Source: Solanum dulcamara
Taxonomy: Eukaryota; Streptophyta; Magnoliopsida; Solanales; Solanaceae
DNA: 64,000 bases
Assembly (NCBI RefSeq): GCF_947179165.1
Contig: NC_077240.1
Coordinates: 76,334,001 to 76,398,000, forward strand
Direction: 5' to 3'
Every line of letters begins with the position of its first letter. Position 1 is the stretch's first letter. The notes under the pieces were generated by a model. The model was not told the DNA's origin. It made no database searches and worked only from the letters and a program-made list of their open reading frames with translations. Shown piece by piece: positions 23,350-36,502 of the stretch. Both the position numbers and the translations under genes were made by a program.

Positions 23350-26300
23350 TTATTGAATAGGGAAAGATAGACGTTTCTTTGTTGCACTTGTTTTGTCTCT
23401 TTCTGGAGTCATCGGTATCTGCCTTGGAGCGCTTTGTGACAGTTCTCGAGCCCTGGCTGATGCTGTAGCTGTCATGTAATTTGGCTGATCAATTGCTACA
23501 GGAAAAGAGTCAACATTCGCTCTATGGGAGAGAAGAGCCATCCGGTGATGGTTCTTCTCTTCCCTTCTACAGCGAGGACTAGCAGAGTGAACTTGGATAT
23601 TTTTCTTCTTTACTGGTGGTGTCATAGGCAAGTCGTTGATATTCGCTCTATGAGAGAGAGGAGAAGGGACTGCATATGATGAATAGAACTTTTGTTGATG
23701 GTCGTGATAATACTGATCGTGTAATCTCCAAAACTCAGTATTCGAATCAGAATAAGAACAAGTCGTGTCAATTTCAATGTTCTTTATGCAATCTCTTGGC
23801 TGATCGCATGAAACTCTACTGATACTTTTGCGATTCTTCTCATCTATTCTATGGAAAACTCTCAAATCCTCGTCAAGTCCTGTATTGCTACTCGAATCTT
23901 CATCCTTATTTGAGGTCCACATCTGTAATACAAATTTGAATCTATTAGTACTTGAGGTCTTGGCCAAACCTCCACTACCTAAACAGGTGAATGGCTTCTA
24001 TTTTATTTTTATTTTTCAAAAAGGGTATTCGAGGAAATATGAGAAGTTGACACGGAGAGAAAACAGGCGAAATGATATAATTAATATATATACCTTTTGA
24101 GAGAATGCATGAGCAAGAGTATTTTCGCGCTTTTTAGCAGCTTCCTTAGCTTTGTGTAACAAAGCTTCAATTTTTTCTAGTGCATGTAAATGATCATATC
24201 CATCGTTGTCCGGAATACTAGCTTGATTTATAGACTGCATAAACGTATGCAAAATTATGTATAGATATTTTTTGTATCGTTCCAATCTTATCCGATGTTT
24301 ACCAAAAGATCGAGACTATATATATACTAGCTAATTTATAGTATATTAAGAATATAACTTAATTAAGACACTCACAGTGGACTCCTTGTCACTGAGGTGA
24401 AGCTCTAGAATGCTTTTTGTCTCTCTGAACATTGAACCACAACTAATTCCTTCACAAGATAATCTTCTGCGTTGATCACACACCTGAACAATGATGGTCG
24501 ATGGAGACATGATTTTTAGTTTAAAAGTTCTAAATTAGATTTCTATTGACTTATTGAATTCTTAATAAATTAATGCTACATATTAAATTTTTTAATATAA
24601 ATATAAGATTTGAGTCAAGGTTACCTGAGTTTGCACGCGAACAAGAGATTGCATGCATTGGAGGGTAACTTTTGCTCGTTTTCGAACATTGTGGCCTCTT
24701 ATTAAAGCTTGCAACTTTACGAGACCCTTCAGGGCTCCAAGTGCTTTTCTTGCCTAAAAATTGAGTGTAGGATTAAACAAAAATATCAACATGTATAGGA
24801 AACTAAAGAATAAAAATGGGAAATAAAGAAGATCTTTCCTTTCCTTTCTTTTTTTAATTTTGCCGTTCTAAAATCATGCAACGACCACTTAGAAGCTAGT
24901 AATAAAAAAGATGATGTGACATTTCTCATGAACCAAGATCACTATTTTCTATAAATGAAATATAGTTTTTCGATATTATTATAGACTTTCACTTTAACCT
25001 TTCCATTTCTGTTTAATTATTTTACCTATTATAAATTATTGAATGTTTCTTAGATATATGATACATCGAGAATTATTTATAGGTCGTTTCCTTTATGTTA
25101 CATCTTTTTTAGGTATGCCTTGGATTATATTTGGTACTAAATGTGCTTTCCCCCTCTCCTCCCCTTCCCTATTCATATCAACTAAACTTACTAAAGAGTT
25201 TGATCGAAGCGCGGGCTAATTAATTAGTAGCATAAAAATGAAAAAAACCTTCTTCCATAGGTTAGAATTCACTGATTAATTAAAAACTTATACATACGAT
25301 TTCTTTTATATTATCAATATAATTTAGAGACAATTATAAAGGCATATATGTGTATACATACCAAGTACCCTCTGAATGCTGTCTGAATGGTAAGGATGGC
25401 ACACTGTTGTTTAACTATAACGGGAGGTCGTGTGAGCCGAGTACTGATGTCTAATGCTGCTTGTTTTTTAGCAATAATAGGTAGAGCCGCTGAGGAATTA
25501 AGAATATGAAGTTGGTTAGTGAATAAATAAAAAAATAGCAATTGGAATAGAGAATATATTATAAGATTTCAATTAAACAAATCGGGCTTATTTTAATTAT
25601 TTTAAGTTAATATATAATAATAATAATAATAATAATTGAATTTATACAATTTTGTAAATTTTCTCAATACTTCATTTGTCCTAATTTATATGGAACTTGA
25701 TATTTGAGCTCCAATTTGGTCATAGATTTGGAAGTTGAAATTTGAAAAATTGAGTTTTTGAAGTTTTGGATTGTGTTTGGACATAAATTATACTTGGAAA
25801 AAAATAAAAAATTTGTGAGTGGAATATTTTAAGATCAAATTTTATGCTTGAAGATAAATTTTCAAAAATTACTTCCATAAAATAATACTAGTCAAATTTA
25901 GAGTTTCAAAATATCGTTAATGAAGTTAATTTAATAAAATACACATTTACATTTTTGAATATCGATATGATTAAAAATATATTAAAAAGGTTAGTCAAAA
26001 CTTATATAGTTAGCGCCTAATTTGGATCCCAAAATACGAAAAGTATCATATAAATTAAAATAAATAAAATACAAATACATAATTTGAACAACCTGATAAG
26101 CTAGATCCACCCCTGGTTCTGGCCACTGCAATTTCACATTTTTGCTTCAAATCAATATTTTCTGGCAGTAAATTTATACCCAAATTTCCTTTGCTTGAAG
26201 TTGTAGTACTTGATGTAGCTGCATCTGTTTGATCTTGATTTTGATGAATTAATGTTGTTTCGTGAAGCGTAGGCTTCCGGAAGATCCATCGTCGTTTTCC

Positions 26301-27213
26301 TCTCTTCTAAAAATAAAAAAAATTAAAATTAGCTACGAATTTCATCACTGGCCTATTTGTAAATCGTCATTTAACAGCAGAATTTATCAATAGTTAATTC
26401 TTATATTTTTTTTAGTAGTGAACTAATCAGCAGAATTAACTCTAGACCTGCCTCTCTGTCTTTTATGGCATGCTGTACCATTAGGAATAAGCGAATTGCA
26501 AATTTTATAGCTAAATAAAAAAATCTATAGCTAATTCTATTTAGCGGACGGATTAATAAAAATGTTAGCTAGGTATGAGCTTTTTAGTGATACATTAAAA
26601 ACGAAGTTCGTAGCTAATTTTAATTTTTTATCGCACGAGCTTATAAATTACTAGTTTCACTACCAATTAAAAAATAACTACTTTCCTCCTGAATTCCCCA
26701 ATAACTATTTCTACATATATTTTGAATGAATTGGTGAGAAAAAATATATTAACGTTTTCATACGAAAAAATTAAGAAGATTCTCAACTATTTAAGTTAGA
26801 ATCTATTTCACGCCATATATTTTTTTTAAAGAGTTGGTTGTTGAAAAATGAGTTATGAAAAAGTTATGTTGTATAACACCAATTTTGTACTGATTCCCAG
26901 TGGAAAAAATCTTTCTTTCAAATATTAGTGTGTAAATTAACATGTTTATAAGTAGTACCTTTTCTTCTTCCTCTTGGTCATGAGCTTCTTCTCTTCTTCT
27001 ATTAGTTTTGATATCATTCTCTTTGATAGGTGATCTAAAAGCCTTCTTCATTAAGCCTAACCAAGAAGGCCCTCCAATAATACTCTTCCCTATGAAACAT
27101 TTTGTTAGCAAAGTTTCATCTTGTGTTACTAAACTTAGCTGATGATCATTTGTTGTTTTTGTCCTTTGCACTTGTGTGTGCTTGCTATATGAGGGGATAT
27201 GCTTCTTCTTCAT
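23350..27213 (-). CDS. IQD (IQ67-domain) calmodulin-binding protein, seven exons
   Basis: Exons on the minus strand by GT-AG and frame: 27213-26959, 26306-26093, 25489-25362, 24753-24625, 24483-24376, 24234-24094, 23922-23350, joining in frame to 515 aa. The IQ67 region spans exons 3-4: [18 protein letters not shown] (split exactly at the family's conserved intron), [18 protein letters not shown], then [14 protein letters not shown], giving the IQxxFRGxxAR-type motifs. Exon 1 has a basic start and [16 protein letters not shown]; exon 2 has [12 protein letters not shown]. Exon 7 carries Ser/Arg-rich blocks and the [16 protein letters not shown] IQD tail motif. IQD proteins bind calmodulin at microtubules, membrane or nucleus and influence cell shape. 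Introns 1 and 2 carry MITE-like repeats. Exon limits are my prediction. Confidence 0.9.
25668..26075. repeat. MITE-like repeat in IQD intron 2
   Basis: Starts with TTTGTCCTAATTTATATGG and ends with ATCATATAAATTAAAATAAA, an imperfect inverted pair. It contains an inner TTTGGAAGTTGAAATTTGAAA segment typical of short Solanaceae MITEs. Boundaries are approximate and no duplication was identified. Confidence 0.4.
26314..26637. repeat. Inverted-repeat MITE in IQD intron 1
   Basis: Left end AAATTAAAATTAGCTACGAATTTC (about 26318-26342) is matched by the inverted GAAGTTCGTAGCTAATTTTAATTT (about 26608-26632), near-identical over some 22 bases. The interior has further AGCTAAT and TAGCTA repeats. It lies in the intron, so splicing is not obviously affected. 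Confidence 0.6.
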
Positions 27214-27268
27214 AATTTTCTTACAAAATGAATACTTATTAAAAACAGAAAATACTTTGAGGTATTTC

Positions 27269-27278
27269 TAATATATAG
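27269..27278 (-). promoter_or_regulatory. TATA-like box before the IQD gene
   Basis: TCTATATATT on the minus strand about 56 bp before the IQD start codon. This would imply a short leader. Weak evidence. Confidence 0.3.
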
Positions 27279-27279
27279 A

Positions 27280-28520
27280 AGACGCTACAACACACAGTAG
27301 AGCAGACAGGAGGGGGTCAACATGTCTCTTTTTAGTAAATCTAATTTGAATGAGGGTAATTTGATCATTTCATATCATACTCAGTGCTTCTTCTGTTTAT
27401 ACAAAGTGCAAAATTGCTTTTTATGAACACAAAATGACAAAAAAACCAAGAGCCTTTCACTTAATTGTCATGTGTTATCCCATCTTTTACGGAATGGGCC
27501 ATGAGGATATTTATGTAAATACGCTAAAAATAGAGCATTATAATTGGCTAAATGAGGAATCTTACTGTAGCTACGATATAAATATCTGTACTCCTTGTCC
27601 AAACTGCCCCTATGCTTATCTCATCAATTACTACCGACTACGTGGTGAAATTAAAGGCATCTTTTAAGACAACTATTTTATGTGGGACCCATCTGCATAT
27701 ATATCTTAATTTCTCTCTCAATTTGTAATGTGGTGTATTATATGTAGTGTTTAAATAAATATAATATTTGAATAAATTATATTATTTTTTATAGTTATAT
27801 AATGTCGTAGGATAAACCTATCCAAAAAATAAGATACAAAATAAAGTTATTAAAAAAAATAAAATAAAATTACTAAATAATAAGTGTCATGTGAGTAACG
27901 AACATGCATTAGGTAGAGGAGGCTACTTTCCCAATCAAAGTCTTCCCCTTTGATCTGCATCCTAATATAGAGTAAGGATGAAATGAAATGGAGTGGTAAA
28001 GAAGCTAAAATTATGTAAAAGATATTATAAATCACAATAATTAACAATTTAAACTATTTTAAAAACATATATATAATTTGTTGGCTCTCCAAATTCCATG
28101 TATGCCACATAAATTAGAACAGAGAAAGTGACACATATCATTTAAAAATAACATTAAAATTATTATAAATCATAATAATTAATAATTTAAAAAAAAAATT
28201 AAAAAAAATTAATAAACTCTAAAAATTTTATTTCTGTCACGTAAATTAAAGTGAAAAACTAACATATATTGAGCCTATATCCGATATCTAGTATATATAA
28301 AAGAGAGAGAACGATATTTGATTACGTATGTGACAATTGACATGTTTTTTTCTTTATGCCAATGACCTTAATTATTTGTATTCTCTCTCTATATATATAT
28401 ATATAAAACTATCTAGACATAAATATTTTTATTATATTTATTAATTTTTATTATAGTTTAAAATAATTATATATTATCTCATTAATTAATAATTTTAATA
28501 TCAAATTTTGAATTAGATCT
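27280..28520. other. Intergenic, no gene seen
   Basis: AT-rich spacer. The 77-codon frame at 27434-27667 and the 65-codon frame at 27850-28047 show no family features, no coding bias and no neighbours that support them. Contains short (TA)n and CTCTCT runs near 28385. Confidence 0.4.
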
Positions 28521-28529
28521 ACTTAGTTG

Positions 28530-28790
28530 CATATAATTTTGCTATCAGATACATTCTTAAATACAGATGCATAGAGAAAGGTGAATGAGATAGGAGGAAG
28601 GCAAGCAAGAAAATAAATATATTTCAGATACATGAGAATTACATTAGATGCATACATCTGGGATTTCAGATACATTGTGGAATATAGATACATAATGATA
28701 GAGACGAGTGAGATAGGAGAAAAGTGAGTGAGAGAGTTAGTACAATATCCCTGAAGAGTTAGTGTATCCATGCGAATTTACTTGGATATG
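28530..28790. repeat. Two-copy imperfect tandem repeat (TCAGATACAT units)
   Basis: Two units of about 120 bp, each beginning TCAGATACATT, containing ATACAGATGCATA/ATATAGATACATA and a GTGAATGAGATAGGAG-like purine block, recur head to tail. This motif set is frequent in nightshade intergenic repeats. No gene function is apparent. Confidence 0.5.
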
Positions 28791-29607
28791 TGTATATCTA
28801 GAATAAATTAAATCTAATTTTAATTTTATGTTATATGAGATAAATGTATTTGGACATAACTAAAATCTGTCACAAATGATAATTTCACAAAAAAGAGGCA
28901 CATAATTAAATTTTACACTAATAAAATTTATGTTATTTATACTTATTTTAATTTATTACAAAATTTATTTTTTAAAAAAAGGTCAAATCATATATTATGG
29001 GCATGCCAAAGAATAATGTTTGAACATGTCAGATAGTTGGATACAGCAACGTCACGAATTATGTTTTATCGAGACAGCTGAAAGCTGCAGAAAGCATATA
29101 TTATTTGAAATTGTTAGCTAGTGTTGGCCTCTAACTACTTTCCACTTTCTTTTTTTGGCATTCTTCTGAAAAAGACAACTGATTATATAATCTTTGGCTT
29201 ACCATCATGTCATATGACTAGTCCCTTCGGGGACATTTTACAGTTATGGAATTTATTCGAATTTCTTTTCCGTTGAGAATTATAATATTAATATATAATT
29301 AAAATAATTTTTTATATGTATATAATAGATATTAAAATTTTTTAATTAATTTGTGTTTATTTTATTAAATTTTAAAATATTTTAGTTAAAATTTTAGCTC
29401 CACCGCATCGTGCAACAATTGAAAAATTGTCCAAATTTTTTAATGGGAATTTCAATGAAAAAATGATATTTTTTTAGTAGTGTATTATAAGACAATTTAC
29501 ATATGATAATTATTAAGTAATAATCTAGTAAAATGGTACTAACTTTTTATCTCATACTATTACAATTCACTAATCATGAACTTGTAACCAAATTAACACC
29601 GTACTAG

Positions 29608-29793
29608 CAGTGGCGGATCCAAAATTTTAATAATAGGGGTTCAAAATTTAAATAAATAGACACATCAGCTAGTCGAAGGGGTCGACATCTACTTTATATA
29701 CATAAAAAATTATTTTAACCAAAAATAAATAATATAATTTTCTGCTAAAGGGAGTTCGGATGAACCCCTCGACATAAGGTGGGTCCGCCCCTG
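29608..29793. mobile_element. hAT-type MITE, 186 bp, perfect 8-bp duplication
   Basis: Terminal inverted repeats CAGTGGCGGATCCA and CAGGGGCGGACCCA flank a 186-bp non-coding element. The exact duplication CGTACTAG sits on both sides (29600-29607 and 29794-29801). Length and 8-bp duplication place it in the hAT superfamily. Confidence 0.85.
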
Positions 29794-30039
29794 CGTACTA
29801 GTGTGCTAAATTTTAATTAAATTAATAGCAATATGATATACTAGTTCAATACGTACATAAATATGATGAAGAAAGGTATCAAGGTGGGAAAAAAAGAGAG
29901 AATTCCAATGGTCAATAATATTCTTAGTTCTTTTTAAAGGCACTCTTTTTTTTTTCTCCTTATTTTGGCGCTACTTAATTAAGACTGTTTGAGTTATAAA
30001 AAAATCAATATTTTAGTACTTTTTAAGCATAGTAAAAAG

Positions 30040-30707
30040 TAGAAGTGTTTACGGTTTGGGTAAAAATCGATTCAAATCGCAAATTCAAACTAAATCGATC
30101 AAATAAATTGATTTTTTATTTAGTTTGGTTTTACATTTTTAAAAATCGATAATATTTGGTTTGATTTTGATTTTGTTCAAAAAAATTAAAGAAATAATCA
30201 AACCGAACTGATAAATTATATACATATTTTTTTATAATTATATATACATAATAAATTATTTTTATAAATACTTTTTATGCAAAAAACACAACACATTAAT
30301 TTAAAATAGTAAGATATGATACGTCTTTTATTTGTACAACCATATCATTAGCTTATGCATTATTCAGTAAATTTATGTTTTTTAGTACATTGGATTAGCT
30401 AACAATATAAGCAGGAAGTTAAATATAATTAAAGTTTTGTTATAAGAATTATAAGATCCAAAATTACACGAAGACAAAAAAAATTCTTTAATGAATTATT
30501 GTCTTTTTTTCTTTTTTGAATAAATCGTTTGTTTTATTTTTATGTATGGTTAATAACCGAATAATCGAATCAAACCAAAACGAAATTGATAGCAACCAAA
30601 CCGATGAATGTATATTTTAATTGATTTAATTTGATTTTAATAATTTTAAAACCGATTAAATTAATTTGATTTAAATTCTGACCAATCATCGACCCACGAA
30701 CACCCTA
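30040..30707. mobile_element. hAT-type MITE rich in AACCGA, 668 bp
   Basis: Ends TAGAAGTGTTTACGG and inverted TAGGGTGTTCGTGGG, flanked by the exact 8-bp duplication GTAAAAAG (30032-30039, 30708-30715). Subterminal GGTTTGG/CCAAACC motifs are abundant. No coding sequence. Confidence 0.85.
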
Positions 30708-31589
30708 GTAAAAAGAATGTTATTATCTTAATATTTGGATATAATAATAGGAATATCTAATCCATATATATTCATCAATCACAAAGTAAATAGTAAAGAA
30801 TGTTTAGGTACGATTTATAATATGTTAATCAGACATAACAAGAGGTCTAACTTAAATTTATAATTTCTTCATAATTATAGTTTCTCTTATTCAATTTTTT
30901 TGTCTAATTTTTATTTTTTAAAAAAATATATATATTTTTATAACTTTATAATTTCAACTTTCTATTTAACATGTTAAGGCCATAAAATTAAAAATATATA
31001 TATTTTAATACTTTTCACTTACATTTAGTTTAAGATAAAAAAATAATATTTTTTTAAATCGAACAAACAAATTAAAGCCAAAGTGGAGGATGTACGTAGA
31101 TGTATTCTTTTCTTTTTTTCTTTTTCTATTTCGATTTCTCTTTTCCTTTAAACGGCTAAGAGTGGGAAGCCTATTCTTGCACATTGATATAAATTGAAAT
31201 TAGTTACGAACTTAATAATTAATTCATTATTAAATAATTTGCAACTAATATAATTTTTTTGATAATTTATCACTAATTCATCGTTATAATTAATAAAAAA
31301 TTTAATCGCCTTTTTTAATAGATAGTATAGCAAACTATAGATAAGCCAGAAAGCAAAGTGTCCCCTAAAAGAGTTCAAATGCATGAAAAGTCGTGGGAAG
31401 CAAAAGAAAAAAAAAATTATTGTATATCCTCTTTAATTAGAGGCCAAAAGGAAAAGATAAAGAAGAAGAATATTAGCTTTTGAAAATTGTTGGAGCTATT
31501 TGATCTTATTACAATTAACATTATAACCGCCCTATTAAATCAAAATCAGGTACATACCGACTCAACAGAAGGAGTCAAGCTAAACCTAA

Positions 31590-31860
31590 ACCTGTTAAAT
31601 GGGGTGGTTGGCCTCCTAACCGCCCCCTAAAACCGGCCCATTAAGGGCCCAACACGGGAGAGACCAGATCGGATATCGGCCCAACACAAAAAAAAATTAG
31701 GCCGATTCAATTTATTTTTGGACTTGGACCGATAAGACCAGCCCGATAAAGGAATCGGTACCTGTTCACCGGCTCGATTTCAGAATTTTTTTTCTTTCGA
31801 AATTTAGCGATTTTGGGCCAGATTCAAAAAGAGTTGTTATAGCCGTTGGCCCAACGACCA
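31590..31860. other. GC-richer subterminal-like patch before the hAT transposase relic
   Basis: A local island with several GGCCCA / TGGGCC motifs, unlike its AT-rich surroundings. Clustered short motifs are typical of the subterminal ends of hAT transposons. The transposase relic starts some 350 bp later, so this is probably its left end. I could not define the terminal inverted repeat. Confidence 0.4.
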
Positions 31861-32214
31861 AATCTGAATATATGCATATTTTTTTAAAAAAAATAAATTA
31901 ATTAATCATTTTTTTTTTATAAATACCTACAACATTTAATTATTTTTTTTCAACCAACAATCATCTAATTCTCTCAAATTCTCATTTCTCTCTTAAAGTG
32001 ATAGCAATATTTTATTATTTTTTGCAATTAACAACATCAAGTGGAAATTTTCAACTTTCAAGTGTTCAACATTTCATCAATTTTATGATTCTTTGTTTGA
32101 TTCCGGTAATTTGGTATAATCGTTCTTTCTCTTGCTTTTATTTAGTAAATTAATTCTATTATATTTAAATATTTAATTTTTGTGTTTATAATTTTTATTA
32201 ATTTAATTTGCATA

Positions 32215-34410
32215 ATGGATAGATTAAAAAATATAGGTAAAAGTGTTAAAAATTTGTGTTCCGACGGAGATAGTGGTAGTAAGAAAACAAGTACTTCCCG
32301 TAGAGGTAGTACAAGTAGAAATTATTCTCGTATGCCTGAAGCACTGCCTACTGAATTTGGAGAAATAGGTGTAGGTGCACATGATATAAATGAAAATGAA
32401 TTTCAAGAAACTTACGGTATAAAAGAACCAAATGAATTTGAAGTAAAAATAGAAAAAGATGATAATGATGATGTGAATGTTACACCAACTAGTCCTGATG
32501 TAGATTTGGGTAATGTTCAATCTAGAACTGTTAATATTTATCCACGACCTGTAAAAGAAAGAAAAAAATCTAGTTTAGTATGACATTATTTTGAACGCAT
32601 AGCCGGAACAACCAAAGTTCAATGTAAAGACTGTCAAAAAACATTCGAGCATAAGAGCGGGGATAATAGAGGTGGAACAAGTTAATTGACTAGACATCTA
32701 GACAATGAGCATCTTGGTTGGAAAGAACGAATAGGGCCAGTTAAGGTAGAATAAACCCACAGACCAGAAAATTAATAAAGACGTATAATAAAATAAGGGA
32801 CCGTGAAGAGATAGCGAAAATGATAGATGTAGGTTGTCTACCTTTTTCATTTGCTTCTTCTGATGCTTTTATTCAATATATACTATCAATTTATAATCTC
32901 ATGTTTAACGTTATTGCTAGAAGTACTTGTAGATCAGATATTTTTAGACTTCATGGATAATATGCATATTATTTACGTTGGTTATTAATAAATCTTTTAT
33001 GTAGAGTTTCACATACTTTTGATGTTGGTCGTGCTATAAATAAAAATAATTATTTAATTGTTACTTGTCATTGGGTAGTGATTTTATTATACAAAAACGT
33101 ATTTTAGCATTTCAATATAATGAAGATCGAAGGCATAATGCATAATTTATTTCTGATTCTATATCAATGGTTGACCCAACAATTGAAAAAATTAGGTATG
33201 CAATTAATTTTATTCAAGAAAATAATAGAAAAGCTAGACTTAAAGAATATAAAATAAAATGCGAGAAAAATAATCTTAGACCTAGATTAATGCCCGAAGA
33301 AATTGAAACTAGGTGGAATTCGACTTGTGATTTTTTAAAGACTTGTAATATTTATAAAACCCCTATAACTATAATTTTTAATCAATATGCATATAAATTT
33401 TTCGAAGTCATGTTAGAAGAATCTGATTGGACTAAAATTAATGATGTTATTGTGTTGTTAGAAAAAAATTATTTTGCTACTCTTGAATTTTTTGATGCTT
33501 ATTATCCTACTATTTCTAATATTTTAGCTTATTTAGCCAAAATTTCTGTGTTGCTTATGAAATATAAAAAGAAAGTTGATTACAAAGATATTGTTGCTGA
33601 AAATGATAGAAAAATTTTAAAAATATTTTTTTCTATTCCTCTTATTTATTTAATTGATGTTATGTTAAATACATATATGAAATTTAATACTATGTCTGAA
33701 TGTGTTCGCCTTATATATACTTCTATAGAAATTGAAAAAGATGAAGATCCTACTATGTTATAGGAGATGGGTGATACAAGTGATCGTATTCAAACATTAT
33801 ATAATCATTAAATCGATTTACTTGATAATGCTACCCCTAGTTATACTGTTCATCTATCTTGTCCTTCTAACGAGCCATCATCTTCTAAAAGGCAGGCACG
33901 TGGTATGCTTGTCTATGATTTTTCTAATTTATTTATTTGGAATAGAATACAGTCTACATTACAACGGAGCATAAATCGAGACGAGCTTAATTATTATTTG
34001 AGACACTCTAGAGATCTATGATGAAAATAGTGTCACTACACCGGAATGGTGGAAGAATAATTAAAAATAATATCCAGTATTATCAACAATGGCTAGGGAT
34101 GTGCTAAATATTCCAATGTCAACTGTTGCATCAGCGAGCGCATTTAGTCAAGAAAGGCAACAGATCGGAGACAATCGACACTCTTTGAGAAACAATGTCA
34201 TGAATTTTTAGTTTGCCTCAAAAATTGAATTAGATCAGAGCGTAAGAATAAAGGAAGAGTAGAAGATACGGAAGAAGACAAAGAGCTTGAAGAAATAATG
34301 TCAATTGGAGATCATTCGGCACAAGCTAGTCCAAATTACGGATTAGTTGATTTTGAAAATTATTAGTCAATTCTTGTTAATGTTAATACAGATGAATTGG
34401 AGAAAATGAT
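32215..34410 (+). pseudogene. hAT transposase gene, decayed (BED finger and dimerisation domain)
   Basis: Pieces in changing plus-strand frames follow hAT order. An N-terminal low-complexity region (32215-32580) is followed after a stop by a BED zinc finger (HYFERI, KCKDC-like CKDCQKTF, then LTRHLDNEH). A core piece at 33167-33763 carries EETRWNST-like EIETRWNSTCDFL and the ANILAYLAKIS helix. The C-terminal hAT dimerisation block near 34050-34200 reads EWWKNN, YPVLSTMARDVLNIPMSTVASASAFS. Several stops and frame changes separate them. It resembles the zinc-finger BED RICESLEEPER group. Dead; the source of the nearby hAT MITEs need not be this copy. Confidence 0.85.
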
Positions 34411-34599
34411 TTAAAATATGTAGAAGTTACAATTTATTATATACAACTAGTTGTAAGTTTGTAACTTGTATGTTTGAATTTTATCAATATATTAATAAAG
34501 TCAAAGTCTTTGCATTTCTTAAAAAAATTTTCTACAAATTTTGTATGATTAAATTAAATAATTATTTTTACTTTACATAATCATCTAAGGAAAATTAAA

Positions 34600-35245
34600 T
34601 TTGTAGTCACTATAATATTTCAATACTTGAAAAAATATTATTATAATAAATAGTATATTATGAGTATATTTGTTATACATTGTAAGTATACATATAATAT
34701 ATAATGTAAGTAATGTATTAGATATACATTGTAAGTATATATAATATATAATGTAAGTAATCGTATATTGTGGGTATATTAGATATACATTGTAAGTATA
34801 TATAATGTAAGTATATTATTATAATAGATAGTAAATTGTAAGTATATAATAGATATATATAGTGTAAGTAATAGATAGTGTATTGTGAGTATATTACATA
34901 TACATTATAGGCATATATATTATAACATAAGTATATATATACTAATAGATAATATATTGTGATTATATTAGATATACATTATAAGTATATATAATGTAAG
35001 TATATCACTATAATAGATAGTATAAAGTTAGTATACTTGATATACATAGTACGTATATATAGTATAATGTAAGTATATACATACTAATAGATAGTAAATT
35101 ATGAGTATATAGTGAGTACATTATTATAATAGATAGTATATTGTGAGTATATTAGATACACATTGTAAGTATATATAATACATAACATAAGTAATAGATA
35201 GTATATTATGAGTATATTAGATACACATTGTAGGTATATATATTA
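34600..35245. repeat. AT-rich tandem repeat (GTATATTAGATATACATTGTAAGTATATA)
   Basis: About 650 bp of irregular tandem copies of a unit of roughly 60-80 bp built from ATAGATAGTATATTGTGAGTAT and TTAGATATACATTGTAAGTA. It separates the hAT relic from the LINE. Copies vary in length and order, as in an old minisatellite. Confidence 0.8.
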
Positions 35246-36475
35246 TACAACAACAACAAACCCAGTATAATCCCACCATATGGGGTCTGGGAGGGTAGAG
35301 TGTACGCAAACCTAACCCCCACCTTGAAAGGTAGGACGGCTATTTTTGAAAGACCCTCGATTCAAGAAAAGAAAACAAGATAAAAGGTCAGATAGGGACA
35401 AGCATATCGAAAACAAGATGAAAATAAAGAATAACAAAAGTGAGAAAGTCATGGTAGAATAGTACATAAGAAAGAGACATTAACTACTATAAATAAATAA
35501 GATAATCAAAGTACAACGGCCCCACACCTATAAACAACAATACAATGTATAAATCAAATGGCAATAAACAATGAGCAGAACTACAACTACTATGGTGTAA
35601 GGATAAGTCACCTAGCCTTTTATCCTAATATGAGTCCTCCACACAGGAAATTATAGTGCGCTAATGCGCTTACTAATAGGAAAGAATAACGAGACTATGT
35701 ACTAACCTTCTATCCTAATGTGGGTCCTCCACACCCTCCTATCTAAGATCATGTCCTCGGTAAGCTGTAACTGTGCCATGTCCTGTCTAATCGCCTCTCT
35801 CCAATATTTCTTCGGCCTACCCCTACCTCTTCTGAAACCATCCATGGTCAACCTCTCACACCTCCTCACTGGGGCATTTGTGTCTCTCCTCTTCAGATGC
35901 CCAAACCATCTCAGTCGCATTTCCCGCATTTTGTATTCCACCGAGGCCACTCCTACCTTGTCCCGAATAGCCTCATTTCTAATCATGTCGCTCCTGGTAT
36001 GACCACATATCCATCTCAACATTCTCATCTCGGCTACTTTCATCTTTTGAACGTGAGAGACTTTAACTGGTCAACACTCCGCCTCATATAATATAGCTAG
36101 TCTAACCACCACTTTGTAGAGCTTGCCCTTAAGTTGTGGTGGCATCTTCTTGTCACATAGCACACCGGAAGCGACCCTCTATTTCATCCACCCTCCATTT
36201 TAGTCTCCCCGCTGCTTTGCATGATAGATCCAAAGTACTTGAAACTACTTTTCTTTTGGATGGACTGGTCACCAAGCCTAACTTCCGCACCAACCTCCTG
36301 AGGTGTCTCACTGAACTTGCACTCTAAGTACTCTGTCTTGGTCCTACTCAGCTTAAACCCTTTAGACTCCAAGGTATGTCTCCAATCCTCCAGCTTAGCG
36401 TTAACTTCGCTACGAATCTCATCGATCAGGACTATGTCGTCTGCAAAAATCATACACCATGGCACCTCACTTGGA
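35246..36475 (-). mobile_element. RTE-type LINE, 5'-truncated, C-terminal half of reverse transcriptase
   Basis: On the minus strand from 36465 comes MPWCMIFADDIVLIDE, with the intact catalytic FADD, then KLEDWRHTLESKGFKLSRTK and FKYFGSIMQ. After a frame change the frame at 36043-35702 gives [51 protein letters not shown] and a [10 protein letters not shown] end. The 3' tail (GAGGGTCTTTCAAAAATAGC ... TTTGTTGTTGTTGTATAA) is the conserved family terminus. Better preserved than the copies at 13548 and 48545, but truncated and frameshifted. Confidence 0.9.
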
Positions 36476-36502
36476 ATTTTTTACATACATGTTACTTAAT
36501 TG

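Noticed and set aside
23828..24100. Plus-strand frame across the IQD last exon and intron
   Set aside because: Antisense shadow of the IQD gene.
27434..27667. 77-codon frame with several cysteines upstream of IQD
   Set aside because: No signal peptide, no start context and no family pattern; AT-rich random frame.
34600..35245. Regular spaced repeats considered as a CRISPR-like or centromeric array
   Set aside because: Units are irregular, AT-only and short in extent; it is a plant minisatellite and the genome is eukaryotic.
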